From Bacteroidota bacterium (lineage in GTDB: Bacteria; Bacteroidota; Bacteroidia; Bacteroidales; UBA12481): a stretch of DNA of 15,785 nt. Positions 14,411 through 15,785 of this stretch are shown here, one piece after another. Position numbers and translations under genes: made by a program. The stretch is from the NCBI GenBank assembly GCA_030592205.1, contig JAUVKA010000027.1:1-15785 (forward strand). Direction: 5' to 3'. Position 1 is the stretch's first letter; each line of letters begins with the position of its first letter. The notes beneath the pieces are model-generated. The model saw nothing but the letters and a program-made list of their open reading frames with translations, was not told the origin of the DNA and ran no database searches.

Positions 14411-15785
14411 ATGAAAAAAATAACCCAAATCTTGATGCTGGCGACTCTGGGATTGTTCCTTGCCGGAACATCTATTGCTCAGATCACCACATCCGGTATG
14501 AACGGCAAAGTTACCGGGCCAGATGGTAATGGTCTGATCGGTGCTACCGTTGTTGCAATTCATGTTCCTACGGGAACACAATTTGGTGGGATTTCCGATG
14601 CAGAAGGATTTTTCCGTCTTCCGAATATGGATGTAGGTGGCCCCTACACCGTAAAAGTTTCTTATATTGGATATGAGGCCTGGACTAAGGAAAGTGTATA
14701 TCTTACACTGGGACAGACCTTTAAAATGAATCCTGGCTTAAGGACTTCTGAAGTTCGCCTCGGTGAGGTGGCTGTAATAGGACAAAGAGGTACTGTTAAT
14801 ATATTTGATGGTAACCGTACTGGAGCTGAAACACTTGTAAGCATTGATAAGATAGATGCTATGCCTACTGTTGGCCGTGACCTCACAGATTTTACCCGCC
14901 TGACTCCTCAGGCAACTGTGGATGATAATAGTGCAATCAGTATTGCCGGTGTAAATAACCGCTACAATAGTCTGACTATCGATGGTGGTTATCAGAACGA
15001 TGCTTTTGGATTGGCTGCTTCAGGTGTAAACGGTGGACAAACAGGAGGGACTCCTATTTCACTGGATGCTATCGAGCAGTTTCAGGTGACCATTGCTCCT
15101 TATGATGTACGTTATAGTGGATTCGCCGGTGCCGGTATCAATGCCGTTACCCGCAGAGGAACAAACCAATTCCATGGTTCACTATACGGATTCTACAGAA
15201 ATCAAGATTTATCCGGAAAAACTCCACTGAATAGAATTAGTGGCGTTGAAGATATGACCAAGGAGGAAATTGATGCAGAACGTGAAAAACTGGCAGACTT
15301 TACTGCTATCACTACTGGTTTCCGTCTTGGCGGCCCGATTATTAAAAACAAATTGCACTTCTTCGTAAATGGTGAGATGCAAAGAGATGCTACTCCTCAA
15401 CCATTCTCATTGGATAACTATAATGGTGATGCTACTGCTACTGAGTTAAATGCACTAAGAGATCATTTAATCAGCAAATATGGTTACGACCCTGGTTCTT
15501 ATGATGCCAATACAACGGAGCTGAAGTCAGATAAGTTTTTAGCGCGATTGGACTGGAACATAAACCAGACCCACAAATTGATGCTGCGTCATAGTTAGAC
15601 CAACCAAGAATCATTAGGCCCACGCCGCTCTACATCCAGCTCAATTAATTACTATAATAATGGAGTTTATTTCCCAAGTAAGACCAATTCAACTACTCTG
15701 GAATTGAAGTCGAACTTCGAAAACTCAAGTAATGACCTTATTGTTGTATTCACCACTGTTCGTGATGACAGGGATCCAATGGGAG
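14411..15785 (+). CDS. Oar-like TonB-dependent receptor, interrupted by in-frame TAG and cut by the window edge
   Basis: This is the N-terminal part of an outer-membrane TonB-dependent receptor of the Oar-like type. The start gives a signal peptide (about 1-23, MKK then a Leu/Ala-rich core to SIA, Gln24 next). Residues about 29-115 are a carboxypeptidase-regulatory-like beta domain (NGKVTGPDGNGLIGATV, VSYIGYE). Residues about 116-250 are the plug, with DLTDFTRLTPQ, GVNNRYNSLTIDGG and APYDVRYSGFAGAGINAVTRRG. The barrel begins at about 255 (FHGSLYGFYRN). Codon 396 (15596-15598) is TAG, directly after LMLRHS, where a Tyr is plausible. The same frame continues for 62 further codons, including FTTVRDDRDPMG, a family-conserved segment. 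The full protein would be about 1000 residues. The gene is therefore either a fresh pseudogene or carries a base error. Its ligand is unknown. Confidence 0.85.
15596..15598 (+). other. Premature in-frame amber codon in the TonB-dependent receptor
   Basis: TAG interrupts an otherwise open and conserved-looking reading frame. TAG also serves as the normal stop of atpA, of the prenyl synthase and of the pit gene in this window, so it is not reassigned to an amino acid here. A single base change from TAC or TAT would restore Tyr. Confidence 0.85.

Noticed and set aside
15596..15598. Reassigned or recoded TAG (for example pyrrolysine)
   Set aside because: TAG is used as the ordinary stop for atpA, the prenyl synthase and pit in this window, and no pyrrolysine genes are seen.
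1..15785. CRISPR arrays, tRNA or rRNA genes, insertion sequences, toxin-antitoxin or defence systems
   Set aside because: I looked on both strands for repeated spacers, cloverleaf arms, transposase-like proteins and terminal inverted repeats, and saw none.

Overview
The window is a piece of a Bacteroidota genome, probably class Bacteroidia, with a short foreign stretch joined to its left end. The Bacteroidota assignment rests on three things: clade-type insertions in the ATP synthase alpha and beta subunits, a short epsilon subunit of 81 residues, and an Oar-like TonB-dependent receptor with a carboxypeptidase-regulatory N-terminal domain. Start sites generally lack Shine-Dalgarno sequences, and one good match to the Bacteroidota promoter -7 element (TAnnTTTG) lies just ahead of atpD. 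It looks like an environmental or metagenomic contig.

Layout. Positions 1-~478 are GC-rich (about 57-68% in two hand-counted 60-base lines, against about 42% at 541-600). They encode, on the minus strand, the last 68 residues of a DppB-type permease and the first 91 residues of a DppC-type permease of a peptide/nickel ABC importer. At about 476-479 this DNA ends inside dppB and abuts, on the plus strand, the last codons of atpH. This two-gene break, with its composition shift, is best explained as an assembly chimera. From there the order is atpH (tail) - atpA - atpG - TlpA-like thioredoxin lipid/periplasmic protein on the plus strand. Next, on the minus strand, is a Pit-family phosphate transporter fused to a PhoU-like domain. 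After a 217-base divergent intergenic region come, on the plus strand: an MMPL/RND exporter, a short-chain polyprenyl diphosphate synthase, atpD, atpC, a degenerate glycosyltransferase-9-like protein, a U32-family (TrhP-like) RNA-hydroxylation protein, a 261-base intergenic region, and a TonB-dependent receptor that runs off the right edge.

How the genes work together. The F1 part of the ATP synthase is encoded in two blocks, (H)AG and DC, about 7.2 kb apart with four unrelated genes between them. The atpDC block has its own candidate promoter. The MMPL exporter and the prenyl synthase lie 7 bases apart and are probably co-transcribed. The atpC, GT9-like and U32 genes are nearly contiguous or overlapping and probably form one transcript with atpD.

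Anomalies. The TonB-dependent receptor reading frame is interrupted by a single in-frame TAG at 15596-15598. The same frame stays open and conserved-looking to the edge, so this is either a recent nonsense mutation or a base error. I saw no CRISPR array, tRNA, rRNA, insertion sequence or clearly new biological system; the window is mostly housekeeping content.
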